From CAZOJJ01 sp964580105 (lineage in GTDB: Bacteria > Bacteroidota > Rhodothermia > Rhodothermales > Rubricoccaceae), in NCBI GenBank assembly GCA_964580105.1, contig CAZOJJ010000064.1:1-16008 (forward strand): DNA of 16,008 nucleotides, written 5' to 3'. Below the pieces are notes generated by a model. It worked only from the letters and a program-made list of their open reading frames with translations, made no database searches and was not told the origin of the DNA. This document shows positions 1-9,031 of the stretch, piece after piece (positions within the stretch are counted from its first letter, which is position 1; each line of letters starts with the position of its first letter). Position numbers and translations under genes: made by a program.

Positions 1-74
1 GTGGAGCTAAGCGGATTCGAACCGCTGACCTCTGCAGTGCGATTGCAGCGCTCTACCAACTGAGCTATAGCCCC
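1..74 (-). tRNA. tRNA-Ala (anticodon CGC)
   Basis: Read on the minus strand, this folds as a complete tRNA cloverleaf. The acceptor stem GGGGCTA pairs with TAGCTCC, with one G-T wobble. The D arm is GCTC/GAGC, the anticodon stem CTGCA/TGCAG, and the T arm AGCGG/CCGCT around TTCGAAT. The anticodon is CGC at 41-39, reading alanine codon GCG. This suits a GC-rich genome in which GCG is common. The discriminator base is A (position 2), and position 1 is the first C of a CCA tail that would be encoded if it continues outside the window. The loop ATCGCAC has the required T33. The alanine identity pair G3-T70 in the acceptor stem is present. Confidence 0.96.
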
Positions 75-82
75 GATCAGGC

Positions 83-115
83 CCAATATACCGAGCCGGC
101 ACCGCCTGGTTCAAC
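83..115 (-). promoter_or_regulatory. Putative Bacteroidota-type promoter for the tRNA-Ala gene
   Basis: On the minus strand TTG (114-112) is followed after about 21 bases by TATATTGG (90-83). This matches the Bacteroidota -7 consensus TAnnTTTG at all but one fixed position. Its end lies 9 bases before the tRNA 5' end at 74, which places transcription initiation at or just before the tRNA. It overlaps the hairpin at 91-130. Confidence 0.45.
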
Positions 116-130
116 GCGGCGCCGGCTCGG
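91..130. repeat. Strong inverted repeat between protease gene and tRNA
   Basis: CCGAGCCGGC (91-100) and GCCGGCTCGG (121-130) are perfect 10-bp inverted arms. The stem extends inward by CCGC/GCGG after one mismatch. It lies downstream of the minus-strand protease stop (171) and upstream of the tRNA, so it may end protease transcription. There is no T-run after it on the minus strand, so it is not a canonical rho-independent terminator. Confidence 0.55.
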
Positions 131-170
131 ATCAGGGAGGAGTTGGTGAAGTCGCCGGGGCGGCGGTGTC

Positions 171-1961
171 CTACTTGAGGAGCGTCACCCGCTGCGTTGC
201 CACGGTAGCGCCGGCCGTGAGGCGGACGACGTAGACGCCACTCGGCACGCCCGCCGCATCCCACGTCACCGCGTGGTGCCCGGCTTCGACCGGGCCGCGT
301 GCGAGCACGGCCACCTGGCGGCCGAGGAGGTCGAGCACCTCGACCGTCACGTCGGCCGGGGTGGGCGCGTCGAAGCGGACGGTGGTGGTGGGGTTGAACG
401 GGTTGGGGTACGCCGGTGCGAGGGCGAAGGCGTCCGGCAGCCCGAGCGTGACCTCGACCTCCGGCGAGTAGGCGAAGGCGCCGTCGAAGTCGGTCTGCTT
501 GAGGCGGTAGCGGGCCGTGCCCTCGGTGCCGAACGGGGCGTCGTCGGTGAACGCGTAGGCGCGCGCCTCGGTGGTCGTGCCGTGGCCGTCCACGAAGCCG
601 AGCGCGGTCCAGCCGTCGTTGCCGAGGCGCTGCACCTCGAAGCCGGCGTTGTTCGTCTCCGCGGCGGTCCGCCACGTGAGGCGCACCGCGTTTCCGTCAA
701 GGACCCCCTGAAAGGCGACGAGTTCGACGGGCACCGGGTCGGGCCGAAAGTCGGCGATCATCTGGGCCGTCTCGTCGAGCACGCGGGCGTTGTCGCGCTG
801 GGTGGCGTCGCCGCTGGGGGTCCCGTTGTAGAGAATGTCCGGGTTGGACCAGTGGGGCACGCGGGTGCAGCCGCCGGGGCAGTCGTACGACATCACCGTG
901 CGCCAGCTGCCGGCCTGCCAGTACTTGCCGTGGCCGTAGGCGAAGGGCGACGTGTTCGGGTCCATCTCGGGGTTGTGGCGGGCGCCCTGGAGGTGGCCGA
1001 TCTCGTGGCCGAACGTATAGTAGCCCGTCGCGCAGGACTGCGAGGCTGCGGCGAACGCCTCGGACGCGTCGGTGGCGAGGATCGTCCGCGCCTGGCCGCA
1101 CGAGCCGCCGTAGCTCCGCGTGATCAGGACGACGACGTCACCGCCGTACGTGTCGCGGAGGCCGTGGACCTCGTCGAAAAAACCGTCCGACGGGTTCTGG
1201 AGCCGGTTGAGGTCGGTGCCGAACGAGCCGGAGCCGTTCTGGCCGGTCTGATAGGCGTGCGCCAGCGCCACGTTCGCCGTGATGTCGCTGTTGGCGTACT
1301 GGAGGTTCGTCTCGTCGATGGCGAGCTGAACGAGCGCGTCGATGTCGCCGACCTGGGCCGCGGCCTGGGGCGTGTAGGCGACGAGGACGTGGATGAGCGG
1401 CGTGCCGCCCAGCGGGCTCGGCCCGACGGGCAGGGAGACGGGGTAGCGCTCGAAGTGCGCGGCCGTCTCCCGCTCCACCTCGGCGAAGCCGGGGTCGTGG
1501 TCGACGAAGCGGGACTCGTCGAGGCGGACGACGGCGTGGACGCCGCCCGTGAGCGGGCGCACGGCGTAGAGCCGGCCGCCGGTGCGGACGGTGCCGGTGA
1601 TCTGTCCCTCGCGAACGACGAGGACGGCGTGGTTCAGGAACGAGTCGCCCGTGCCGTACCACGTGAAGTCGCCGGCGGATCGGGCCGCGCGGCGCTCGGT
1701 GGCGAGTGCGACGGCGCCGCCGGGAAGCGCGATGGAGACGGCGTCGGCCGTGAGCGCCCCGAGGTCGGGCGCGACGAGAAGGGCGCCGTCGAAGGCGGGG
1801 AGCGCTTCGAGGTGGGCGAGGTACGCGGCCTGCGTGGGGTTGAGGTCGGCGGCCGAGACCGGCGCGTCCGGGAAGAGGGCGGGCTGGGCGTGGGCGGTGC
1901 CCGCCATCAGAAGCCCGGTGAGCAGTAGAAGCCCGGTGAGCAGTAGCACGAAACGGGGCAT
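171..1961 (-). CDS. Secreted M12-type (reprolysin-like) zinc metalloprotease with T9SS sorting domain
   Basis: This 596-residue protein begins at the ATG at 1961. A longer frame to 2015 adds 18 residues ahead of the obvious signal peptide, so I reject that start. Residues 1-26 are a hydrophobic signal peptide ending AHA-QP. The catalytic zinc motif HEIGHLQGARH lies at about 319-329, and the Met-turn VMSYD at about 356-360. Together they define a metzincin endopeptidase of the reprolysin/M12 type. A beta-sandwich-like linker follows (about 410-510). The last ~85 residues begin with APAYPNPFNPTTTVRF and end GVYVVRLTAG...LLK, which is the classic type A C-terminal sorting signal of the type IX secretion system. 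The enzyme is therefore expected to be exported and released or anchored outside the outer membrane, probably to degrade extracellular protein. The substrate is unknown. An 18-bp tandem duplication expands the signal peptide core. Confidence 0.93.
   Translation of the reverse strand: MPRFVLLLTGLLLLTGLLMAGTAHAQPALFPDAPVSAADLNPTQAAYLAHLEALPAFDGALLVAPDLGALTADAVSIALPGGAVALATERRAARSAGDFTWYGTGDSFLNHAVLVVREGQITGTVRTGGRLYAVRPLTGGVHAVVRLDESRFVDHDPGFAEVERETAAHFERYPVSLPVGPSPLGGTPLIHVLVAYTPQAAAQVGDIDALVQLAIDETNLQYANSDITANVALAHAYQTGQNGSGSFGTDLNRLQNPSDGFFDEVHGLRDTYGGDVVVLITRSYGGSCGQARTILATDASEAFAAASQSCATGYYTFGHEIGHLQGARHNPEMDPNTSPFAYGHGKYWQAGSWRTVMSYDCPGGCTRVPHWSNPDILYNGTPSGDATQRDNARVLDETAQMIADFRPDPVPVELVAFQGVLDGNAVRLTWRTAAETNNAGFEVQRLGNDGWTALGFVDGHGTTTEARAYAFTDDAPFGTEGTARYRLKQTDFDGAFAYSPEVEVTLGLPDAFALAPAYPNPFNPTTTVRFDAPTPADVTVEVLDLLGRQVAVLARGPVEAGHHAVTWDAAGVPSGVYVVRLTAGATVATQRVTLLK
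1911..1946. repeat. 18-bp tandem duplication inside signal-peptide codons
   Basis: The 18-bp unit AAGCCCGGTGAGCAGTAG occurs twice, back to back and without mismatch. It is in frame and encodes the repeated LLLTGL core of the metalloprotease signal peptide, lengthening its hydrophobic segment by six residues. Confidence 0.95.
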
Positions 1962-2023
1962 GGGATCGGCGAGGGTAGGCGAAGGAAACCGTAGGTGGAG
2001 CGCGGAAGGCTGCACACCGCCGT

Positions 2024-2052
2024 TGAAACTACGCGGATCGCCTCACAAAACA
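2024..2052 (-). promoter_or_regulatory. Putative promoter of the metalloprotease gene
   Basis: On the minus strand TTG (2052-2050) is followed after 18 bases by TAGTTTCA (2031-2024), which keeps the TA and TT of the TAnnTTTG consensus but not its last two bases. It is an AT-rich island in GC-rich DNA, about 63 bases before the protease ATG. The match is partial. Confidence 0.35.
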
Positions 2053-2074
2053 AGCCGAAGCGGGCACTCGCCGG

Positions 2075-2398
2075 TCAGAGGACGACGAAGCTGCCGCCCC
2101 ACTCGCCGTAGGGCTGGCTCACGACGCCGTTCCAGTCGGTGCCCCGGTAGCTCGCCTGGCCGGGCCGGATCTCGATGGTGACGGAGCCGCCCCGGCCGAA
2201 CGGCAGCTTCCCGGCGTGGACGGCGGCCGGGCAGACGGCCGAGTCGTCCGTGTAGACCTCGGCGCCCCAGACGGTGCCGACGCGCGTGCGGTCCGGGTTG
2301 GGCGGGCAGCAGAGCTGGATGCGCAGGCCGGGTTGGTCCCGGAAGCCCTCGGCGGCGGCGGGCCCGGAGGCGGCGGGCCCGGAACCCCGCGCGTGCAG
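2075..2398 (-). CDS. LCCL-domain protein; 5' end unresolved, possibly a remnant
   Basis: Translating the minus strand in the frame that ends at TGA 2077-2075 gives a recognisable LCCL domain. It contains a CC pair near 2311-2306, then VWGAEVYTDDSAVC, AAVHAG, YRGTDWNGVVS and YGEWGGSF just before the stop. LCCL domains are extracellular folds of about 90-100 residues, and this one looks whole. The frame stays open upstream to a TGA at 2500-2498, yet it contains no ATG, GTG or TTG before the domain. The coordinate 2398 is only the first near-cognate CTG. No signal peptide is visible. It could be a gene with an unusual start, the 3' end of a frameshifted gene, or a fossil truncated against aconitase. 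A 15-bp tandem duplication lies in its N-terminal linker. The domain call is firm; whether it is expressed is uncertain. Confidence 0.6.
   Translation of the reverse strand: MHARGSGPAASGPAAAEGFRDQPGLRIQLCCPPNPDRTRVGTVWGAEVYTDDSAVCPAAVHAGKLPFGRGGSVTIEIRPGQASYRGTDWNGVVSQPYGEWGGSFVVL
2354..2383. repeat. 15-bp tandem duplication in the LCCL frame
   Basis: GGCGGCGGGCCCGGA occurs twice in direct succession, encoding a repeated SGPAA-type linker ahead of the LCCL domain. It is in frame. Confidence 0.9.
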
Positions 2399-2456
2399 CG
2401 ACTGTGAAGCTTCCTCGACGCCCCGGCGGGTGCGGCTCCGATGCCGGCCTGCCGCG

Positions 2457-2464
2457 TATACTCC
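2457..2464 (+). promoter_or_regulatory. Possible -7 element upstream of aconitase
   Basis: TATACTCC sits 36 bases before the aconitase ATG and is embedded in GTATACTCCGCTCC. The sequence ahead of the AtuA gene (14451-14464) reads GTATCTTCCGCTCC, 12 of 14 bases the same. No clear -33 TTG is present. Weak evidence alone; the resemblance between the two sites supports it. Confidence 0.35.
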
Positions 2465-2499
2465 GCTCCTCGTCGCTCTCCACGCGCCTCTTCTCGATC

Positions 2500-5226
<2,727 letters not shown>

Positions 5227-5287
5227 GCCCTCGCCGGCCTCGAAAACACTGGGGCCGCATCCGTTCTCGCCGACGGGGCCTCAGCCA

Positions 5288-5332
5288 GAGCGCCGCCCGC
5301 TGCTCTCACAGCGAGGCGGCGCTCGCCTTTTT
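5288..5332 (+). terminator. Rho-independent terminator after acnA
   Basis: GAGCGCCGCC (5288-5297) and GGCGGCGCTC (5315-5324) form a perfect 10-bp stem. The loop contains a smaller GCTG/CAGC stem. GCC and a run of five T (5328-5332) follow. It lies 62 bases after the acnA stop. The opposite strand lacks a T-run, so it mainly serves acnA, although the stem could also slow transcription from the convergent OmpA-type gene. Confidence 0.85.
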
Positions 5333-5348
5333 CCGGCCCGGCAGCCCG

Positions 5349-5371
5349 AAAGGAAATCACAAAGGAAATCA
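5349..5371. repeat. 12-bp tandem duplication over the OmpA-type stop codon
   Basis: The 12-bp unit AAAGGAAATCAC occurs 1.9 times. On the minus strand it places two in-frame TGA stops 12 bases apart (5371-5369 and 5359-5357) at the end of the OmpA-type gene. Confidence 0.85.
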
Positions 5372-6241
5372 GTTGCCCGGCGCGCGCTCGGGGATGACGC
5401 CCTCCGGGTCCGAGATGATGATCTCGACGCGGCGGTTTTGCTGCCGCCCGGCCGGCGTGTCGTTCCCCGACACCGGGTAGCGCTCGCCGAGACCGACGGT
5501 GCGGATCCGCGTCGGCGCGATGCCCGACGCCACGAGGGCGTCGCGAACGGCGTTGGCGCGGCGCTCCGAGAGCACCTGGTTGGTGGCGTCGGAGCCGACG
5601 TTGTCGGTGTGGCCTTCGATGAGCACGTTGCGCTCGGGGTAGTCGTTGAGGAACCCGACGAGGCCGGCGATGGCGCGCTGCGCGCCGGGCAGCAGCGTGG
5701 CCTGCCCGGTGTCGAAGAGGACGTCGCCGAGGGTGAGGACGAGGCCGCGGCTGGTGAGCTCGGCCTCGAGCTCGCTGACGCGCTCGGAGAGCGCGCGGGC
5801 CTGTGCGAGCGCCGCCTCGGCGGCCTGCCGCTCCGCCTCGGCGCGGCGCTGGGCCTCCTGCGCGGCGGCCTCGGCGGCGCGGGCCTCGGCCGCCCGCGCC
5901 TCGATGAGCACCTGCTGGCGCTCGGCGCTGGCCGCCTCGACGGCCCGCTCGGCCGCGTTGAGCCGGGCCGTCTCCCGGGCGATGTGGACGCGCTGCTGGG
6001 CGAGGTACGCGTGGTGGTCCACCACCTCGGCGTCTTCCTTTTCCCGCCAGACGGCCTCGGCCCGGTCGAGCGCTTCGCGCGCCTCCGCGAGGGCGACGGG
6101 CGCGTGCTGCGCCACGAGGGAGTCGGCCTCGGCGTCGAGGTAGAGGGTGCGGACGTCGTTGAGCATCGGGTTGTCCCTCGGGGGACCGCCGCAGCCGACG
6201 GCAAGGAGGGCGACGAGCAGGAGGAGCGGGAAGCGGACCAT
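5369..6241 (-). CDS. DUF4398-OmpA family peptidoglycan-associated lipoprotein
   Basis: This 290-residue protein has a lipoprotein signal peptide with lipobox LAVGC (Cys17). A DUF4398-like helical region follows (about 24-80), then a long Ala/Glu/Arg-rich coiled coil (about 80-162). The OmpA C-terminal domain spans about 168-279. It has the typical elements LFDTGQATLLPGA, EGHTDN (209-214), LSERRANAVRDAL, and NRRVEI (269-274), where the peptidoglycan diaminopimelate is normally bound. It is expected to be lipid-anchored and to tether the outer membrane to the cell wall. The gene lies 47 bases downstream of another DUF4398 lipoprotein on the same strand, a pairing that suggests an operon and a shared envelope role. 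The true partner is unknown. Confidence 0.93.
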   Translation of the reverse strand: MVRFPLLLLVALLAVGCGGPPRDNPMLNDVRTLYLDAEADSLVAQHAPVALAEAREALDRAEAVWREKEDAEVVDHHAYLAQQRVHIARETARLNAAERAVEAASAERQQVLIEARAAEARAAEAAAQEAQRRAEAERQAAEAALAQARALSERVSELEAELTSRGLVLTLGDVLFDTGQATLLPGAQRAIAGLVGFLNDYPERNVLIEGHTDNVGSDATNQVLSERRANAVRDALVASGIAPTRIRTVGLGERYPVSGNDTPAGRQQNRRVEIIISDPEGVIPERAPGN

Positions 6242-6288
6242 GAGTAGAGAGAAGGGCGGACGAGAAGGGAAACGGGGCGGCGAGGGCG

Positions 6289-6678
6289 CTACTGCCCTGC
6301 GCCCCGGCGGTTGCGCTCGATCTCCTCACGCAGCACGCGGATGCTCTCCTGCAGCTCGGTCACGGCCTGCCGGGCCTTCGCCGAGCGCGACTTGACCTGG
6401 GCCAGTTCGGCGTCCACGGCGGCCTGCTGGGCGAGGCGCCGGGCGAGCGTGCGGTCGCCGCGCTCCATCGCCTGCTGGGCCTGCTCCAGCTTCTGGCGCG
6501 CGTTGCGGGCGTCGAGGGCTGCGTAGGTGGCGGCCTCGGCCTGTTCCGCCTGGCCGAGGGCGGTCTGGGCGGTGGCGAGGTCGGCGCTGACGGTGGCTTC
6601 GGGCGGCTGCGAGGACGCACAGCCACCCAGCCCGGCGAGCACGAGGGCGAAGGACAGGAAGCGGAGAGGGGCGGTCAC
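6289..6678 (-). CDS. DUF4398 domain lipoprotein
   Basis: I place the start at the GTG at 6678, giving 129 residues with a compact lipoprotein signal peptide ending LAGLGGC (Cys20). An ATG at 6738 in the same frame would add 20 mostly polar residues before it and is the alternative start. After the lipobox, the mature protein is almost wholly helical. Its repeats of the type ARQKLEQAQQAMERGD and ARRLAQQAAVDAELAQVKSRSA are the DUF4398 signature. The C-terminus is basic (RNRRGAGQ). DUF4398 proteins are envelope proteins of unknown biochemical role, often encoded next to OmpA-type proteins, as here. It is the likely first gene of a two-gene operon with the DUF4398-OmpA lipoprotein. Confidence 0.88.
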   Translation of the reverse strand: MTAPLRFLSFALVLAGLGGCASSQPPEATVSADLATAQTALGQAEQAEAATYAALDARNARQKLEQAQQAMERGDRTLARRLAQQAAVDAELAQVKSRSAKARQAVTELQESIRVLREEIERNRRGAGQ

Positions 6679-6810
6679 GGCGGAGAAGGGCAGAAGGGAG
6701 AGGGGCAGGGACCTGCGCCCGCGATCGCCTTCACGCATGCTCTCCGTCTCCAGCGGCGCAGTCCGACCCGAAATACGGGGGCCGCCGGAAGGGGGTTCCG
6801 CCGCTGCCCG

Positions 6811-7212
6811 TCACTCCGAGCAGCCGATGAGGCTCTGCGCGGGCGGCTGGAGCTCCAGCCGCGCCCACACGCCCTCATCGGTCTGGCACCGTCCGGCGAA
6901 GGTGCCGTCGGCCTGGCGCTCGGCGGCGCAGGCGAGGTCGTAGCGTCGTTGCGTGTTCGCCAGGCGGAAGCGGAGCGCGGGCGCCTCCGCCTCGGCGTCG
7001 AGGCGGAGCACCTCGTCGGCTTGGTAGGCGCCGCCGCCGGAGGCGAGGGCGAGCTTGAGGCCCTCGGCGCACTCCTCCAGCGTGCCGTCGAGGGCAACGG
7101 GCTCGGCGTCGCGCCACTGGAGCGTGCCCGTCCACGCGCCGGTCGGGAGGGCGGGCTGGGCGAGGGCGGCGGGGCCGAAGACGAACGCGAGGAAAACGAG
7201 CAGGCGAGACAT
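6811..7212 (-). CDS. Small secreted protein, unknown function
   Basis: This 133-residue protein starts at the ATG at 7212. The same frame stays open far upstream to 8145 only because it is antisense or out of frame to gluQ. Residues 1-19 form a signal peptide (MSRLLVFLAFVFGPAALAQ). The mature part starts PALPTGAWTGTLQWRD and contains four cysteines (in EECAEG, DLACAA, GRCQTD and IGCSE), so two disulfides are possible in the periplasm. The GAWTGTL beginning resembles the small beta-barrel or lipocalin-like proteins that open with a G-W/T strand, but I cannot assign a family. It begins 29 bases after the gluQ stop and is probably cotranscribed with it. Confidence 0.8.
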   Translation of the reverse strand: MSRLLVFLAFVFGPAALAQPALPTGAWTGTLQWRDAEPVALDGTLEECAEGLKLALASGGGAYQADEVLRLDAEAEAPALRFRLANTQRRYDLACAAERQADGTFAGRCQTDEGVWARLELQPPAQSLIGCSE

Positions 7213-7241
7213 GGCAGCGGCGGTCGAGTCGGGCCGGGAAG

Positions 7242-8252
7242 TTACGCCGGAAGAGCGCGGAGCCGGTCGGGCAGCGCATCCGGGGCGACGATGGGCGCCG
7301 ACGGCACCCGCTTCCAGTCGAACCTGGCGACGAGATCCGTCGGTGCGAGCCGTCGGGGCGCGTCGAGCTGGCCGAGTGCGTGGGCCAGCCAGCCGGCGAG
7401 TGCGTCGGGCGCCACGCCCGCCTCGCGGAGTGCGGCCAGCGTGCCGGCGCCGTCGCGCTTGGAGAGCTTCTCGCCCGCCTCGTTGACGACGAGCGGGAGG
7501 TGGTAGTACGCGGGCGGCGTCCCGCCGAGCGCTTCGATGAGCTGGATCTGCCGGGCCGTCGAGGCGAGCAGGTCCGCTCCGCGTACGACCTCGGTGACCC
7601 CCATCGCGAGGTCGTCCACGACGACGGCGAGCTGGTAGGCGTAGACGCCGTCGCGCCGCTTGAGCACGAAGTCGCCCACCTCGGCGGCGACGTCCTCCGA
7701 GATCGAGCCCTGGACGCCGTCCTCGAACGCCACGAGGCCGTCGGCCACGCGGAAGCGGAGCGCGGCGTCCGGCGCGTTCGCGCGGTAGGCCCGGAACCAG
7801 TCGGGTGCGAGGTGCTTCGGGCGGAAGGAGGCGGGGTAGGGCGGGAGCCCTTCGCGCCCGTGCGGGGCCGTCGCCAGGGCGAGGAGGTCCCGGCGTGAGC
7901 GGCGGCAGGGGAAGAGGCGGCCCGCCTCGGCGAGCCGGGCGAGGGCGTCGTCGTAGCGCGCCGAGCGCTCGGACTGTGCGTACGGCGCGTGTGGGCCGCC
8001 GACCTCCGGCCCCTCGTCCCAGTCGAGGCCGAGCCAGCGGGCCTCCGCTCTCTGCTGCTCGGCGGCGCCCGGCACGGCGCGCGGGCCGTCGAGGTCTTCG
8101 ACGCGCCACACGAGCACGCCCCCCCGGCTCCGCACCGACAGCCACGCCGCGAGGGCCACGAGGGCGCTGCCGAGGTGCAGGCCGCCCGTCGGGCTGGGGG
8201 CGAAACGGCCTCTCGGCGGCGAGGCGTGAATCCGGCCTCGCCCTTCAGCCAT
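7242..8252 (-). CDS. gluQ: Glutamyl-Q tRNA(Asp) synthetase
   Basis: This 336-residue protein resembles the catalytic half of glutamyl-tRNA synthetase without the anticodon-binding domain. Such enzymes charge glutamate onto the queuosine base at position 34 of tRNA-Asp. The class I motifs are present: FAPSPTGGLHLGS (HIGH-like, His26) and KLSKR (262-266). The sequence VEDLDGPR (51-58) is typical of GluQ rather than GltX, which has EDTD. The family's zinc ligands are C-x-C and Y-x3-C. Here only Cys116 and Tyr139 remain, with Arg118 and Phe143 in the other two places, so zinc binding is probably lost. The downstream small secreted protein follows closely. A truncated GltX paralogue is the alternative. 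Confidence 0.9.
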   Translation of the reverse strand: MAEGRGRIHASPPRGRFAPSPTGGLHLGSALVALAAWLSVRSRGGVLVWRVEDLDGPRAVPGAAEQQRAEARWLGLDWDEGPEVGGPHAPYAQSERSARYDDALARLAEAGRLFPCRRSRRDLLALATAPHGREGLPPYPASFRPKHLAPDWFRAYRANAPDAALRFRVADGLVAFEDGVQGSISEDVAAEVGDFVLKRRDGVYAYQLAVVVDDLAMGVTEVVRGADLLASTARQIQLIEALGGTPPAYYHLPLVVNEAGEKLSKRDGAGTLAALREAGVAPDALAGWLAHALGQLDAPRRLAPTDLVARFDWKRVPSAPIVAPDALPDRLRALPA

Positions 8253-8358
8253 CGTCCTCGTCGGCGTGGGGGGGCGGGGGGAGGGCTCGCTCAGGCATCG
8301 GGGCAGGGGGATCGGGCCGCTTCAACCCGTCCCCGCCCGCGGGGTTTGCGCCCGGCGT

Positions 8359-8928
8359 CTATTCCTCCCTCTCCTCGTCCGACGCCGATGCCACGCGGCG
8401 CATCTCGAACGGCTCGTCCGACTCGATCGCGAAGCTGAACGAGCCTTCCTGCGCGTGGTAGAGCACCTCGTGGTTGTGGATGATGTGGCGGCCCAGCTTG
8501 GCCCGCCGGCCGGAGACCTCGAACGTCCACAGGTTCTCCTCGTAGGGCCCGTCGGGGACATCGACCTCCAGGACGGGATCGAGGTACGTGCCGTAGATCT
8601 CGTGGAAGAGGGGCGTCGTGGAGGCGTAGAAGACGGTGTCCGGCGGGAAGCCGGCCTCACGGACGATCCGCCGGCCGGTCGTCTTGGCCTCGACGGTGCC
8701 CGTGATGAGGCCCTCGTCGTCGGTGAGGTTGAACGTGAAGACCGTCTCGTAGTCCGCCGTGAAGCGGACGTTCTGGTCGGCGAGGATGGTATCCACCTGG
8801 AAGACGGCCGTGCCGCTCCAGCGGCCGGAGAGGCCGTCCTCGCCGGCGAAGTCACAGGCGGCGAGGGCGAGGAGGAGGACCGCGAGCGCGCCGGTTCCGG
8901 CAGCGGTCAGCAGGCGACGAGCGAACAT
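8359..8928 (-). CDS. Lipoprotein, unknown function
   Basis: This 189-residue protein starts at the ATG at 8928. The frame runs on to 9054, but the extra residues are Pro/Arg-rich and lie before a clear signal peptide. The lipobox is LALAAC (Cys25). The mature sequence opens DFAGEDGLSGRWSGTAVF and is rich in beta-strand-like stretches, such as YETVFTFNLTDDEGLITGTVEA. This pattern is seen in small extracellular lipoproteins that form a single beta-sandwich or barrel, but I do not recognise the family. The tail is acidic (SASDEEREE). It lies between the LexA-like gene and gluQ on the same strand. Confidence 0.82.
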   Translation of the reverse strand: MFARRLLTAAGTGALAVLLLALAACDFAGEDGLSGRWSGTAVFQVDTILADQNVRFTADYETVFTFNLTDDEGLITGTVEAKTTGRRIVREAGFPPDTVFYASTTPLFHEIYGTYLDPVLEVDVPDGPYEENLWTFEVSGRRAKLGRHIIHNHEVLYHAQEGSFSFAIESDEPFEMRRVASASDEEREE

Positions 8929-9031
8929 GGGGAGCACGCGAAAGGGCGCGTCGGATGCGGGGGGGAACGTCGCTCCCGGTATCGCCCCCCGGTGGGGCCG
9001 ACTTAACCCTGGCGGCGTATCGCGACGCGCC

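Noticed and set aside
91..130. Terminator of the tRNA gene
   Set aside because: The tRNA is read right to left from 74, so this hairpin is upstream of it. It can only follow the protease gene.
273..1928. Plus-strand frame of 551 residues over the metalloprotease
   Set aside because: It is antisense to a gene with clear catalytic motifs and a sorting domain, and its Val/Gly/Arg-rich sequence has no domain features.
2404..2499. Longer aconitase starting at GTG 2404
   Set aside because: The extra 32 residues are Arg/Ser-rich and not family-like, and they cover the TATACTCC promoter-like site. The ATG at 2500 gives the normal N-terminus.
6811..8145. A 444-residue version of the small secreted protein
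   Set aside because: The upstream 311 residues overlap gluQ out of frame and are Arg/Pro-rich. The signal peptide begins at 7212.
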